Positions 26,300-35,013 of a stretch of 64,000 bases of DNA are shown here, piece after piece. Origin of the DNA: Halothermothrix sp. (GTDB lineage Bacteria; Bacillota; Halanaerobiia; DY22613); contig JAENYK010000005.1 in assembly GCA_016841825.1 (NCBI GenBank), positions 62,001-126,000 of the forward strand, written 5' to 3'. Numbering within the stretch: the first letter of the stretch is position 1; each line of letters opens with the position of its first letter. Under the pieces are notes generated by a model that saw only the letters and a list, made by a program, of their open reading frames with translations, was not told the DNA's origin and made no database searches. The position numbers and the translations under genes are program-made.

Positions 26300-27613
26300 T
26301 TAACTTACTATCGTACGGTTATTAAATTTACCTTTAAAAGTAATAGTTACTAAAACAACTATAGCTAAAGTAAATTGATAGTGTAGATTTGGAATAATCT
26401 GCAAGGGTGATAAACCTGCCAGAGAACCAGCCAGGAGAATCTGTGCACTGTAAGGTAAAAGTCCTTGCCAGATACAAGAGAAAATATCTAGAATACTTGC
26501 AGAAACCTTGGAATCTAACTTATGCTCATCAGAGATCTCTTTTGCCATTGGACCAGCCAAAATTATAGCCACAGTGTTATTAGCAGTACAGATATCAGCT
26601 ACACTGACCAGTGCACCAATACCTAATTCTGCTCCTGTCTTACTCTTAATTCTTTTACGAATGAAATTTAAAAGATAATTAATCCCACCATCTGCTTTGA
26701 TCATTTCAGCTAAACCACCTATTAGCATGGAAAGAATGAAGATCTCTTGCATTCCCGTAAAACCGCTATAAATAGATTTAGCTAACTCCAATAAAGTCAT
26801 CTGACCCCCTAACACTCCAATACCACCAGCCAGTAAAATTCCTAAAGTTAAAACCACGAACACATTCATTCCGATTAAAGCCAGAATTAAGACCATGAGA
26901 TACGGAAGAACTTTAATGAGTTCAAATGGAAATGGACCAGTTAGCTCACCACTACCTCCAAAGATTGTCAATAGTATCAGTGTCACAATCGCTGCCGGTA
27001 GAACTAATTTAAAGTTCGTTCTAAACTTGTCTTTCATTTCACAATTTTGAGTTTTGGTCGCAGCAATAGTGGTATCAGAGATCATCGACAGGTTATCACC
27101 AAACATTGCTCCACCAATTACTGCACCAATAGTCAGCGGTAATGGAAGTGCCGCTTTGGCAGCCATACCAACTGCAATCGGGCCAACAGCAGCGATGGTT
27201 CCCATAGAAGTACCCATCGCAGTAGATATAAAAGCCGCAATCAAGAACAATCCTGGCATAATTAAGGACTGGGGGATGAGGGATAAACCTAAATTAACCG
27301 TTGAATCGACTCCACCAATATCTTTGGCAACTGTGGCTAAAGCGCCTGCCAGCAGATAGATGATACACATTGTAATGATATTACTTTCTCCAGCGCCTTT
27401 AATAAACGTTTCCATCTTCGAATTCAATGATCCTCTGGTAATCAAAAAGGCAAAAATTAGACCAACCATGGCTGCTACAGGAGCTGGTAATTGATAAAAG
27501 GCAAAATCTACTCCTTTAGAATTCAAATAAAGACCAGTACCTAAAAATAATATCAAAAATATAAGCATTGGAATCAGAGCAATAGCGCGTCCTTTAGTAG
27601 GTGTTGTTTTCAT
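26300..27613 (-). CDS. NhaC-family Na+-coupled antiporter/transporter
   Basis: 437 residues with about eleven hydrophobic segments. The family-typical central region GAVIGGAMFGDNLSMISDTTIAATKTQNCEM is present in parts, with an inverted-repeat equivalent VADICTANNTVAIILAGPMAKEI. Members of this superfamily exchange Na+/H+ or move substrates such as malate or methionine. The neighbour is methionine gamma-lyase, so amino-acid (possibly methionine) uptake is an attractive inference, not shown by sequence. GGAGG site before the ATG. Confidence 0.8.
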   Translation of the reverse strand: MKTTPTKGRAIALIPMLIFLILFLGTGLYLNSKGVDFAFYQLPAPVAAMVGLIFAFLITRGSLNSKMETFIKGAGESNIITMCIIYLLAGALATVAKDIGGVDSTVNLGLSLIPQSLIMPGLFLIAAFISTAMGTSMGTIAAVGPIAVGMAAKAALPLPLTIGAVIGGAMFGDNLSMISDTTIAATKTQNCEMKDKFRTNFKLVLPAAIVTLILLTIFGGSGELTGPFPFELIKVLPYLMVLILALIGMNVFVVLTLGILLAGGIGVLGGQMTLLELAKSIYSGFTGMQEIFILSMLIGGLAEMIKADGGINYLLNFIRKRIKSKTGAELGIGALVSVADICTANNTVAIILAGPMAKEISDEHKLDSKVSASILDIFSCIWQGLLPYSAQILLAGSLAGLSPLQIIPNLHYQFTLAIVVLVTITFKGKFNNRTIVS

Positions 27614-27657
27614 TGTATGCCTCCTCGCAAATTACTAATATTTTACGATAATTATGA

Positions 27658-27696
27658 GTCAAAACTCAGGTATAAATATATTACCTGAGTTTTGAC
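27658..27696. repeat. Inverted repeat between megL and the transporter
   Basis: GTCAAAACTCAGGT/ACCTGAGTTTTGAC, 14-bp perfect arms, 11-nt AT loop. It could be an attenuating hairpin within a megL-transporter transcript or an operator; there is no long T-run. Confidence 0.65.
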
Positions 27697-27708
27697 CAGT
27701 GTTTATAA

Positions 27709-28896
27709 CTAAACCAATTGGTCTAAAGCTTGTTGTAAATCAGCAATAATATCCTCAACATGTTCAATACCTACAGATAAACGTACTAAACCATCAGTAA
27801 TACCTGCTGCCTCCCTCTCCTCTTGAGGCACAACAGAATGAGTCATCGATGCAGGATGTTGAATTAATGTGTCTACATCCCCTAAACTCACTGCAAGAAT
27901 ACACAGATTTACTGTATTCATTAATTGTCGTCCTGCATCCAGTCCATCTTTTAATTCAAAAGCTATAACTCCTCCAAAACCACGCTGTTGCTTTTTAGCT
28001 AATTCGTGTTGGGGATGATCAGGTAGACCAGGATAATATACTTTGTCAACTGCAGGATGGTTTTTTAAAAACTTAGCAACTTGCATCGCATTTTCATTGA
28101 TTCGGTCAATGCGGACAGTTAAAGTTTTTAAACCACGCAATAGCAAAAATGCGTCAAAAGGTGCAATAATTCCTCCAATATCTTTAATAGTAGTCATTCT
28201 AATTATATCAATTAATTCTTGAGGACCAACAATAATTCCGGCAATAGTATCACCATGACCGCCAATATATTTAGTCGCACTATGAATGACAACATCAATT
28301 CCCAGAGCAATAGGATTTTGCAGATATGGTGACATAAAAGTATTATCTACAACAGTGGTAATGTTCTGATGTTCTTTCGCTATATTAGCTAATGATTCTA
28401 AATCTACTAGTGTCAGAGTAGGATTCGCTGGGGTTTCGGTATAGATAACTTTGGTGTTCGGTTTAATAGCAGCTTTTATATTACTAATCTCTGTCATATC
28501 AATAAAATCAACTTCGATATTCCACTTTGGTAACATTTCTGCAAATAATGCATGAGTACACCCGTAAAGAGTGTCAGATGCAATCATATGATCACCAGCT
28601 TGTAATAAGGCCAGTACTACACCGGATACAGCTGCCATACCTGAAGCTACGGCAATTGCAGCTTCTCCACCTTCTAAATCAGCCATCTTCTTTTCTAAGG
28701 CTGTCTGAGTGGGGTTACCCAGTCGAGTGTAAATATATCCGGGTTCCTCTCCAGCAAATCTACGAGCTCCCTGTTCAGCACTTTCAAACACAAAGGTGGA
28801 ACTCTGATAAATTGGCACTCTTAAGGCACCTGTCTCTTTACAATGACTCTCACCTGCATGAACAGCACGAGTTGCGAATTTTGCATCTTTTTTCAT
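27709..28896 (-). CDS. megL: Methionine gamma-lyase (Cys/Met metabolism PLP enzyme)
   Basis: 395 residues, PLP fold type I. ATRAVHAGE start, TRLGNPTQTALEKKMADLEGG, ASGMAAVSGV, VDNTFMSPYLQNP and the PLP-Lys segment HSATKYIGGHGD. Overall it matches methionine gamma-lyase better than cystathionine synthases/lyases, because a Cys occurs at the expected site (YGCTHALF, near residue 113). It releases methanethiol, ammonia and 2-oxobutyrate; the oxoacid would feed propionate formation. A sigma-54 promoter lies 67 bp upstream. Confidence 0.88.
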   Translation of the reverse strand: MKKDAKFATRAVHAGESHCKETGALRVPIYQSSTFVFESAEQGARRFAGEEPGYIYTRLGNPTQTALEKKMADLEGGEAAIAVASGMAAVSGVVLALLQAGDHMIASDTLYGCTHALFAEMLPKWNIEVDFIDMTEISNIKAAIKPNTKVIYTETPANPTLTLVDLESLANIAKEHQNITTVVDNTFMSPYLQNPIALGIDVVIHSATKYIGGHGDTIAGIIVGPQELIDIIRMTTIKDIGGIIAPFDAFLLLRGLKTLTVRIDRINENAMQVAKFLKNHPAVDKVYYPGLPDHPQHELAKKQQRGFGGVIAFELKDGLDAGRQLMNTVNLCILAVSLGDVDTLIQHPASMTHSVVPQEEREAAGITDGLVRLSVGIEHVEDIIADLQQALDQLV

Positions 28897-28962
28897 GATA
28901 ATTATTCCTCCTGATTAGACTTAATATTTTAACAGCATCAAAATCAACTGCCAATATATTAA

Positions 28963-28978
28963 TGCAACGTTCATGCCA
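28963..28978 (-). promoter_or_regulatory. Sigma-54 promoter of megL
   Basis: Leftward TGGCATGAACGTTGCA: the GG of -24 and GC of -12 are at the right 10-bp spacing and the rest matches TGGCAC-N5-TTGC. The sigma-54 activator is the next gene upstream. Confidence 0.85.
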
Positions 28979-29111
28979 AATATTTAAGATATCTAAAATA
29001 TTTTATTAAAAATTATCTTAAAAGTCAAATTACATAATTATCAGACAAAAACTTAGTTATGTATTGAATAGTTCTATTTATTTTTGAATTTTCTCATAAT
29101 ATCAATCTGTT

Positions 29112-29129
29112 TGGAAAGATTCCTTTCCT
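29112..29129. promoter_or_regulatory. TyrR-like activator box 1
   Basis: TGGAAA-N6-TTTCCT, a half-diverged copy of the two boxes at 29203-29239; about 135 bp upstream of the sigma-54 promoter. Confidence 0.6.
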
Positions 29130-29202
29130 ATAGCTAAATAGCGATAATTCAAGAAATTTTTTAAATATCGCCATTTTCCTCGCTATTTCTTCAAATCCCG
29201 AT

Positions 29203-29220
29203 TGGAAAGTATCCTTTCCA
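29203..29220. promoter_or_regulatory. TyrR-like activator box 2
   Basis: TGGAAAGTATCCTTTCCA, a perfect TGGAAA-N6-TTTCCA palindrome. TyrR boxes of enterobacteria have the same spacing (TGTAAA-N6-TTTACA). Confidence 0.7.
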
Positions 29221-29221
29221 T

Positions 29222-29239
29222 TGGAAATAATCTTTTCCA
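29222..29239. promoter_or_regulatory. TyrR-like activator box 3
   Basis: TGGAAATAATCTTTTCCA, again TGGAAA-N6-TTTCCA, directly adjacent to box 2. Confidence 0.7.
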
Positions 29240-29264
29240 TACCTTGAGGAAAAAGACTTTTTCA

Positions 29265-30869
29265 TTATTTATCCAGATTAAGACCATACTTTTTGCATTT
29301 ATTTAATATTGTCGTGTGGGTAACTCCCAATATCTTACCAGCTTCCCGAGAGCTGTGATATTCATGATAGGTCTTTTTTAACACCAACTTCTCTAGTTCA
29401 GCAACCATCTCATCTAGTTGTCCTATTTTTTTGATATCGATATGAACTCCATGAATGTAATCTGCATCCTCTTCCTGTGTTTTTAATGGTTTGCTATCAG
29501 ATACTTGGTAATCTGAATGTAATAATAGATCTGATGCCTGAATAGTATCACTCTTGCTTAAATTGATCGCTCTCTCTAGAACATTACGCAATTCTCGAAC
29601 ATTGCCTGGCCAATGATGAGTTAATAGTTTTTGTCTCGCATCTGCAGACAATTTTTTGCGATTTTGATGCAGTTCTGTTGATAACTCTTCAGTAAAAAAA
29701 TCAATCAAATATGGCAAATCAGCACGTCTGTTACGCAGTGGTGGTATCTCTATGGGGATGACATTGAGTCTATAGTACAGATCATCACGGAACTCCTGGG
29801 TTTGGATCATCTTCTCCAATATTTTATTAGTAGCAGCTATAACCCGAACATCTATTTTGATCTCCTCACTTCCACCTACCCGACGAACTTTTCGTTCTTG
29901 CAAAACTCTTAAAAGTTTAACCTGTATGTGTGGTGGAATTTCGCCAATTTCATCTAAAAAAATCGTACCTTTATCTGCTAGTTCAAATAATCCCTGCTTG
30001 CCTCCCTTTTTTGCTCCAGTAAAAGTACCTTCTTCATAACCAAATAATTCACTTTCAAGCAAGGTATCTGGTAAAGCTGCACAATTTATCGGAACAAAAG
30101 GGTTATCACTGCGAAAACTTGCTGCGTGTATGGCACGGGCAAAGAGTTCTTTCCCTGTTCCACTTTCACCTTTTAATAAGACAGTGGAGTTACTTGATGC
30201 TGCTCGCTTTGCAAGATCAATGATCTCTCCCATCACTTTGCTGGAGTAGATAATCTGCTCAAAAGTGATCATTGATGAGTGGTGAATAGTATGATAGAGT
30301 TTGCGGACATTATGAATGTCTGTAAGAGTCGCCACTGCTCCTAAGATTAGTCCATCTTCATCAATAATGGGTCTGCCAGAAGTAAAGTAATGAGTCCAAC
30401 CTTTGTCAGTTTCTAACTTAATCTCTAAATGGTCATAACCTTCTCCTGTTTTGAGAGTATCCAGAATAGGTAAATCATTATTTAGTATTTTGCCAATATA
30501 TTGACCAATGATCTCTTCTTGAGGGTATTGAATAATCTCTGCAGCTACAGGATTGACTGTAGTAATTAATCCTGTCTCATCAATGGAAATAATTCCTTCA
30601 CTAACAGCATTTAAAACTATATTTATTTTTTGCTGACGCCATTCATATGGCAAAAATTTTACTTGATCTATACTTACAATTCCCGGTATATTAGATAATC
30701 TTTCAAACAACATCTTTTGAGAGTTTTGAGACAACTCCTCCAATTTGAGATGAATCTGGTTAGGTATGACTTCCATTGATTTTATATTGATATTTTGTTG
30801 GGCAATCAGGTCTAAGACATCATGAGTAATTCCAACTCGATTGTCAGAGATAATCTTTATCCGCAGCAT
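29265..30869 (-). CDS. TyrR-like sigma-54-dependent transcriptional activator
   Basis: 534 residues. N-terminal ACT-like domain (IISDNRVGITHDVLDLIAQQ, residues 5-75), PAS domain (about 80-190, LNAVSEGIISIDETGLITTV), AAA+ domain with Walker A GESGTGKE and the sigma-54 contact loop GTFTGA (usual GAFTGA), Walker B GTIFLDEIGEI, and a C-terminal helix-turn-helix (AGKILGVTHTTILNKCKKYG). The ACT domain implies control by an amino acid. Matching boxes and a -24/-12 promoter in front of megL make that operon the likely target. Confidence 0.9.
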   Translation of the reverse strand: MLRIKIISDNRVGITHDVLDLIAQQNINIKSMEVIPNQIHLKLEELSQNSQKMLFERLSNIPGIVSIDQVKFLPYEWRQQKINIVLNAVSEGIISIDETGLITTVNPVAAEIIQYPQEEIIGQYIGKILNNDLPILDTLKTGEGYDHLEIKLETDKGWTHYFTSGRPIIDEDGLILGAVATLTDIHNVRKLYHTIHHSSMITFEQIIYSSKVMGEIIDLAKRAASSNSTVLLKGESGTGKELFARAIHAASFRSDNPFVPINCAALPDTLLESELFGYEEGTFTGAKKGGKQGLFELADKGTIFLDEIGEIPPHIQVKLLRVLQERKVRRVGGSEEIKIDVRVIAATNKILEKMIQTQEFRDDLYYRLNVIPIEIPPLRNRRADLPYLIDFFTEELSTELHQNRKKLSADARQKLLTHHWPGNVRELRNVLERAINLSKSDTIQASDLLLHSDYQVSDSKPLKTQEEDADYIHGVHIDIKKIGQLDEMVAELEKLVLKKTYHEYHSSREAGKILGVTHTTILNKCKKYGLNLDK

Positions 30870-31029
30870 ATCTATTCCCCCTTACTAACCCAATATACAG
30901 GTTTTAAAAGAATGATTTTAGTATACTCCATCTCTAAAGAAAAAAATAATTTTCTGAGAAAAGCTTTTCTGTTTCTTAAATTTTGGAAGGTTTCACCTAC
31001 TCAAAAGTTTTAAGCTGTTGAAATAAAAA

Positions 31030-31051
31030 TACACCCATATGAATGGGTGTA
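31030..31051 (-). terminator. Terminator of the second yneA-like gene
   Basis: TACACCCAT/ATGGGTGTA with a 4-nt loop; on the leftward strand followed by TTTTATTT. Confidence 0.75.
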
Positions 31052-31140
31052 ACAGAAAAATATAGTGTAGTATAAAAATATTGAGAGGGCAGTAATTAGG
31101 GTTAATCAATCTAAACTAGACTGATTGTTATAAAATAACA

Positions 31141-31473
31141 CTAATTTAGTGGTAATTTCAAGACTTGTCCAGGAAATATTTGAGCAGTCGTGAGATCATT
31201 AAATTCACGAATTCGATGGATATATGCTCTAATGTCTCCCTGAATATCGTAATGGGTTTTAGCGATCGACCAGAGGGTGTCTCCTCTGGAAATAATGACA
31301 TCTTTAGTTCGCAGTGGTTCATTGCTGATCGCAAATTTTGAACCCATTAAGAAAACCACAAGAAAAACTAGTGAAAAAATTATTGGAAAAAGAACTTTTT
31401 GATTAACTTTATTCTTCTGAACTCTTTTACGAGAAAACTTATGTTGAGAATATAGTAATTTATAATCTTTCAT
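31141..31473 (-). CDS. Second YneA-like LysM membrane protein, divergent from lexA
   Basis: 110 residues: basic N-terminus, one transmembrane helix (VLFPIIFSLVFLVVFLMGS), then a LysM domain (ISRGDTLWSIAKTHYDIQGD to IFPGQVLKLPLN). Start at ATG 31473 because GGAGG lies 7 bp before it. The divergent position next to lexA is exactly that of B. subtilis yneA, so this copy is the positional orthologue; the copy at 23631-23960 is a paralogue attached to the yneB-like gene. Confidence 0.85.
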   Translation of the reverse strand: MKDYKLLYSQHKFSRKRVQKNKVNQKVLFPIIFSLVFLVVFLMGSKFAISNEPLRTKDVIISRGDTLWSIAKTHYDIQGDIRAYIHRIREFNDLTTAQIFPGQVLKLPLN

Positions 31474-31485
31474 AGAAGACACCTC

Positions 31486-31499
31486 CGAACGAATGTTTT
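31486..31499. promoter_or_regulatory. LexA box 1 of the lexA/yneA intergenic region
   Basis: CGAACGAATGTTTT, close to CGAAC-N4-GTTYG; just upstream of the yneA-like start. Confidence 0.7.
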
Positions 31500-31500
31500 G

Positions 31501-31514
31501 CGTACGTGTGTTCT
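31501..31514. promoter_or_regulatory. LexA box 2 (weaker)
   Basis: CGTACGTGTGTTCT, one mismatch in the left half-site. Confidence 0.5.
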
Positions 31515-31528
31515 ATAGCAATTATAAC

Positions 31529-31542
31529 AGAACATTCGTTCC
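31529..31542. promoter_or_regulatory. LexA box 3
   Basis: AGAACATTCGTTCC, a good two-half-site match. Confidence 0.75.
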
Positions 31543-31568
31543 GTGTCAACAGAATTTTGATTTTTTTT

Positions 31569-31582
31569 CGAACAACTGTTTG
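31569..31582. promoter_or_regulatory. LexA box 4, at the lexA -35
   Basis: CGAACAACTGTTTG, overlapping the first bases of the lexA -35 element. Confidence 0.75.
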
Positions 31583-31608
31583 TTTTTTTACCGAACATAT
31601 GTTATAAT
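31580..31608 (+). promoter_or_regulatory. lexA promoter
   Basis: TTGTTT (31580-31585), 17-bp spacer, perfect TATAAT (31603-31608). LexA boxes overlap both hexamers, implying autorepression. Confidence 0.8.
31592..31605. promoter_or_regulatory. LexA box 5, overlapping the lexA -10
   Basis: CGAACATATGTTAT; shares its core with the yneA-yneB operon box and its last three bases with TATAAT. Confidence 0.8.
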
Positions 31609-31646
31609 TAGTATAGAAAAATTTAGCTATTGTGGGAGGTGACAAC

Positions 31647-32273
31647 ATGGAAGACCTTTCTCCACGTCAACAAAAGATTTTGGAATTTATAATGCAAGAG
31701 ATTGAGACTAAAGGTTATCCACCTTCTGTTCGAGAGATAGCTCAGGCGGTTAATCTTCGCTCTCCCTCGACAGTTCATGGGCATTTGAATACTCTGGAAG
31801 AGTTAGGATATATTCGTAAAGATCCTACTAAACCCAGAACCATTGAAGTCTTAGCTGGGGATTTCTCTACCACCAGACCTCAAAAAGAGATGTTACATAT
31901 TCCATTGGTCGGTAAAGTTACAGCTGGTGAACCGATATTAGCTGTTGAAAATATAGAAGATTTTTTTCCTTTACCTCTCGATTATATTCGTGGAGGCTCT
32001 GACCAAAGGTTATTTATGCTTCAGATAGAAGGTAATAGTATGGTTGAAGCAGGAATTCTTAATGGTGATTATGTGATAGTCCGACAGCAGAGTCATGCTA
32101 ACAACGGAGATATTGTTGTGGCTTTATTAGAAGATGAAGCCACGGTGAAGCGCTTTTTTAAAGAAAAAGATTACTTTCGTCTTCAACCAGAAAATTCTGC
32201 GATGGAACCAATTTTGATTCGTTATTTGCAAATTTTGGGGAAAGTTATCGGAGTATATCGCAATATTGTGTGA
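31647..32273 (+). CDS. lexA: LexA repressor
   Basis: 208 residues. Winged-HTH N-terminal domain ([40 protein letters not shown]), self-cleavage site Ala-Gly in VTAGEPI, catalytic Ser in [10 protein letters not shown] and Lys in EATVKRFF. Start at ATG 31647 behind GGGAGGTGA. Represses SOS genes until RecA-stimulated autocleavage. Likely targets in this window: itself, both yneA-like genes with yneB, and the radical-SAM/DUF4130 pair. Confidence 0.97.
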   Translation: MEDLSPRQQKILEFIMQEIETKGYPPSVREIAQAVNLRSPSTVHGHLNTLEELGYIRKDPTKPRTIEVLAGDFSTTRPQKEMLHIPLVGKVTAGEPILAVENIEDFFPLPLDYIRGGSDQRLFMLQIEGNSMVEAGILNGDYVIVRQQSHANNGDIVVALLEDEATVKRFFKEKDYFRLQPENSAMEPILIRYLQILGKVIGVYRNIV

Positions 32274-32333
32274 TAACATCATCTTAAAAATTGTACAAGC
32301 TAATAGTCTGCTAGTTATAAATTCACACAAAGA

Positions 32334-32358
32334 TACGCCGCCTAATTATGGGTGGCGT
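32334..32358 (+). terminator. Hairpin after lexA
   Basis: ACGCCgCC/GGtGGCGT around TAATTATG, 60 bp after the stop; the T-tail is weak. Confidence 0.5.
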
Positions 32359-32475
32359 TGACTATATTTATTTGATCCTTAATTTTTTTAAAATTTTTTG
32401 TGATAAATGAAACTTTTTAATCAAAAAATACGTATAAATAAGTAAAGGTATTTATGCACAGGAACTGTGTGTAAG

Positions 32476-32506
32476 AATAAAAGATAACCCCTCAGTCTTT
32501 TATTCA
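32476..32506. repeat. Inverted repeat between lexA and the Spo0E-like gene
   Basis: GAATAAAAGA/TCTTTTATTC, 10-bp arms. Possibly a second lexA terminator; role unclear. Confidence 0.4.
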
Positions 32507-32530
32507 ATAAAAAAAATCCTCTACATGTGA

Positions 32531-32561
32531 AAAGATCGGTCAACATTGACCGATCTTTTTA
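32531..32561. terminator. Bidirectional terminator
   Basis: AAAGATCGGTCA/TGACCGATCTTT with a 4-nt loop and T-runs on both strands, at the 3' end of the Spo0E-like gene. Confidence 0.85.
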
Positions 32562-32732
32562 TGTATTTTGTCGGTTGGCTATACTGCCTTCAGACGAAAT
32601 CAAATAATCATAGATTTTTCTATCTAATTGTTGGCTAATTTTAACTGCACCTTCCATGTCTTCTTTCAGATAATATACTATCATCTCTTGACGTAGTTTT
32701 TCAATCTCTTTAATTATTTTAAGATTTTTCAT
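32559..32732 (-). CDS. Spo0E-like aspartyl-phosphate phosphatase
   Basis: 57 residues: a two-helix protein with the family signature LRQEMIVYYLKEDMEGA followed by VKISQQLDRKIYDYL (usual SQELDxLI). Start at ATG 32732 with GGGGGA before it; the frame is open further upstream without a signal. Such proteins dephosphorylate Spo0A-P and delay sporulation, so their presence hints at a sporulation pathway. Confidence 0.75.
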   Translation of the reverse strand: MKNLKIIKEIEKLRQEMIVYYLKEDMEGAVKISQQLDRKIYDYLISSEGSIANRQNT

Positions 32733-32840
32733 TGGGTAAATCCCCCGCTTAAAAAGTATTTCTAAATATAGAGACTCTAAATTAATTCTATATTTTTCTA
32801 AATTCTCCTGCATGAAATTCGGTTTTTTTGAAAAAAGAAA

Positions 32841-32873
32841 AGTCAGATGAAATAGTATATCTCCCATCTGACT
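32841..32873 (-). terminator. Terminator of the radical-SAM/DUF4130 operon
   Basis: AGTCAGATG/CATCTGACT with a 15-nt loop; on the leftward strand a T-rich run follows. It overlaps the stop of the DUF4130 gene. Confidence 0.75.
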
Positions 32874-33624
32874 AGTTTTTCTCAACCATGTATTTCCAAT
32901 ACCTTACAGGCATATGTTGTTTCTGAAGCTTGAGATTGGTTCTTTCTTCAATTGAAACTGTTTTAAAGAAAGTTTTCCACAAATCCTGGAATAGTTCTTC
33001 ATCTTCAGCAAATTGTATTTGCAGAGATTTATCTAAAGAGAATAGACTCCACTTCTGAGTATTACTGCTTTCAAGCGAATAAACAGCAGCCAATCCCCTT
33101 TTCAGATCATGGATTAACCAGTTCTGGTCAGCCATTCTTCTGGCAAAATGGGGTGCTAAGAGAGAGAGAATATTATGGTCGGGCTCGATAGGAGCATAAT
33201 AAACTTGATTTTTTAATAATTGAAATCTGAGTAATCCTTTGAGGCGATGATTTTCAAAGCTAACTTTTCGCTCTGCATGATGAATTTTCATAACTATCTC
33301 ATCAGAAACGCGGTTGTCGATTCGAACTCCAAGCTTAAATCCCAACTTTAAATATTGATAAATCCAGATTTCGATCTGGGTCAATTCTGATAGGTAGGCA
33401 TGATAGATATTCTTTAAAGCTGTAGATGATATCTTCTCTTTGATAGCTTTATATACTTTTTCTGATTTTTCCAGGTCAGTGGTGATATGCCTCTCTTCAC
33501 TAAACAGGTTAGGTATAAAATTATCGTGAGTGACTATCTGAGTAGGTGGTATTGGACTATAAAAAGCCTCATAGATAGCGGTCAAGAGGCCATCAAAACT
33601 TCCGTCATACAGAAAATATATCAT
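32872..33624 (-). CDS. DUF4130-family putative DNA-metabolism protein (TIGR03915-type)
   Basis: 250 residues. N-terminus IYFLYDGSFDGLLTAIYEAFY is characteristic of this family; further on AERKVSFENHRLKGLLRFQ and APHFARRMADQNWLIHDLKRG. The family is always paired with the radical-SAM protein encoded just upstream and in many genomes is adjacent or fused to a uracil-DNA-glycosylase-like domain. Biochemistry unknown. It is 15 bp after the radical-SAM gene, so co-transcribed. No glycosylase gene is visible nearby. Confidence 0.85.
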   Translation of the reverse strand: MIYFLYDGSFDGLLTAIYEAFYSPIPPTQIVTHDNFIPNLFSEERHITTDLEKSEKVYKAIKEKISSTALKNIYHAYLSELTQIEIWIYQYLKLGFKLGVRIDNRVSDEIVMKIHHAERKVSFENHRLKGLLRFQLLKNQVYYAPIEPDHNILSLLAPHFARRMADQNWLIHDLKRGLAAVYSLESSNTQKWSLFSLDKSLQIQFAEDEELFQDLWKTFFKTVSIEERTNLKLQKQHMPVRYWKYMVEKN

Positions 33625-33639
33625 GGGTATCCTCCTTTT

Positions 33640-34875
33640 TTAATCAAAAAGTGGTAATTGCTGCCATTTGAGCTGTCGATTACTTTGGCCTAACCGTTGA
33701 CGCATAAATTCTTCGTTAAAAACCAGACCACCATAATATTTACCTTTACAGGTAATAAAATAGATGGCACGTTTCAGGATAACTCCGATCTTTTTCAAGT
33801 CATCAAAATCCAGAGCTGTTTCACGTCGGGCAGAGATAATCTTTAAAGCCGATTTAATACCCAGTCCAGGTACTCGCAACAGCATCTCATAATCAGCTTT
33901 ATTAATCTCTACAGGAAAATGATACAGGTTGCGCAGTGCCCAGTCTTCTTTTGGATCAAAATCCAGATCAAAATTCGGGTGACGTTCATTTAATAGTTCA
34001 TTAGCAGAAAATCCATAAAATCGAAGAAGCCAGTCTGCCTGATAAAGTCGATGTTCTCGAAGCAGTGGTGGTTGAGCAACAACTGGTAATAAAGAACTAG
34101 TATTAACCGGCACATATGCTGAATAGTAAACTCGTTTAAGACTAAAATTATTATACAAACTCTCTGTCAATCGTAATACCTGAAAATCTGGCTCGGGTGT
34201 GGCTCCAACAATCAATTGAGTACTTTGACCTGCTGGCACAAAAGTTGGAGCCTGACGAAACATTTTCCGTTCTTCTTGATTGCCCTGAATATGCGTTCTA
34301 ATAAAACCCATCGGTTTTAGAATTGATTGTTTATCCTTTTGAGGTGCTAACTTTTTTAATCCTTCACTGGAAGGTAACTCGATATTCACACTCATTCGAT
34401 CAACTAAAAGACCTGTGCGATAAATTAACCTGGGATCAGCCCCCGGAATAGCTTTGAGGTGAATGTATCCATTAAAGTTATGTACATTACGTAGTAGATG
34501 TACTGTTTGCAGCAATTTTTCCATGGTATAATCAGGATTTTTTATAATCGCTGAGCTTAGAAATAGTCCTTCAATATAGTTGCGGCGATAGAAGCTAATG
34601 GTTAATTTCGCAACCTCTTCTGGAGTGAAAGTAGCTCGCTGAACATCATTAGAAGCCCGATTAATACAATAAACACAGTCATAAATACAATAATTCGTAA
34701 AAAGTATCTTCAATAAAGACACACATCGTCCATCATCAGACCAACTGTGACAGATCCCGCTAACTGCTGCATTACCAACCCCTCCCCGATTACTTCTAGT
34801 GCTACCACTAGATGAACAGGAGACATCATATTTGGCTGCATCTGCTAAGATGTCTAACTTTTGTTTTAGATCCAT
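33640..34875 (-). CDS. Putative DNA modification/repair radical SAM protein (TIGR03916-type)
   Basis: 411 residues. The radical-SAM cluster motif is CIYDCVYC (CxxxCxxC) near residue 78, followed by FLSSAIIKNPDYTMEKLL. A C-terminal helix-hairpin-helix segment (LLRVPGLGIKSALKIISARR) indicates nucleic-acid binding. The N-terminal CHSWSDDGRCVSLLKIL is family-typical. Start at 34875. A LexA-like box sits in the promoter spacer, suggesting DNA-damage induction. Confidence 0.88.
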   Translation of the reverse strand: MDLKQKLDILADAAKYDVSCSSSGSTRSNRGGVGNAAVSGICHSWSDDGRCVSLLKILFTNYCIYDCVYCINRASNDVQRATFTPEEVAKLTISFYRRNYIEGLFLSSAIIKNPDYTMEKLLQTVHLLRNVHNFNGYIHLKAIPGADPRLIYRTGLLVDRMSVNIELPSSEGLKKLAPQKDKQSILKPMGFIRTHIQGNQEERKMFRQAPTFVPAGQSTQLIVGATPEPDFQVLRLTESLYNNFSLKRVYYSAYVPVNTSSLLPVVAQPPLLREHRLYQADWLLRFYGFSANELLNERHPNFDLDFDPKEDWALRNLYHFPVEINKADYEMLLRVPGLGIKSALKIISARRETALDFDDLKKIGVILKRAIYFITCKGKYYGGLVFNEEFMRQRLGQSNRQLKWQQLPLFD

Positions 34876-34943
34876 AACTATCCACTCCTATAATGGCATA
34901 CGTCTAACAAATAGTTCACAAATGCTGTTAGCCATTCACCACA

Positions 34944-34972
34944 AGTATACCATACAAACGTTCGGTTTTCAA
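34944..34972 (-). promoter_or_regulatory. Promoter of the radical-SAM operon with LexA-like box
   Basis: Leftward TTGAAA (34967-34972), 17-bp spacer, TATACT (34944-34949). The spacer contains CATACAAACGTTCG (34951-34964): one half-site GTTCG is perfect, the other (CATAC) has two differences from CGAAC. Confidence 0.65.
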
Positions 34973-35013
34973 TAAAAAATTATGCCAGAGATATAATGTC
35001 TCTGACCTTTTGT

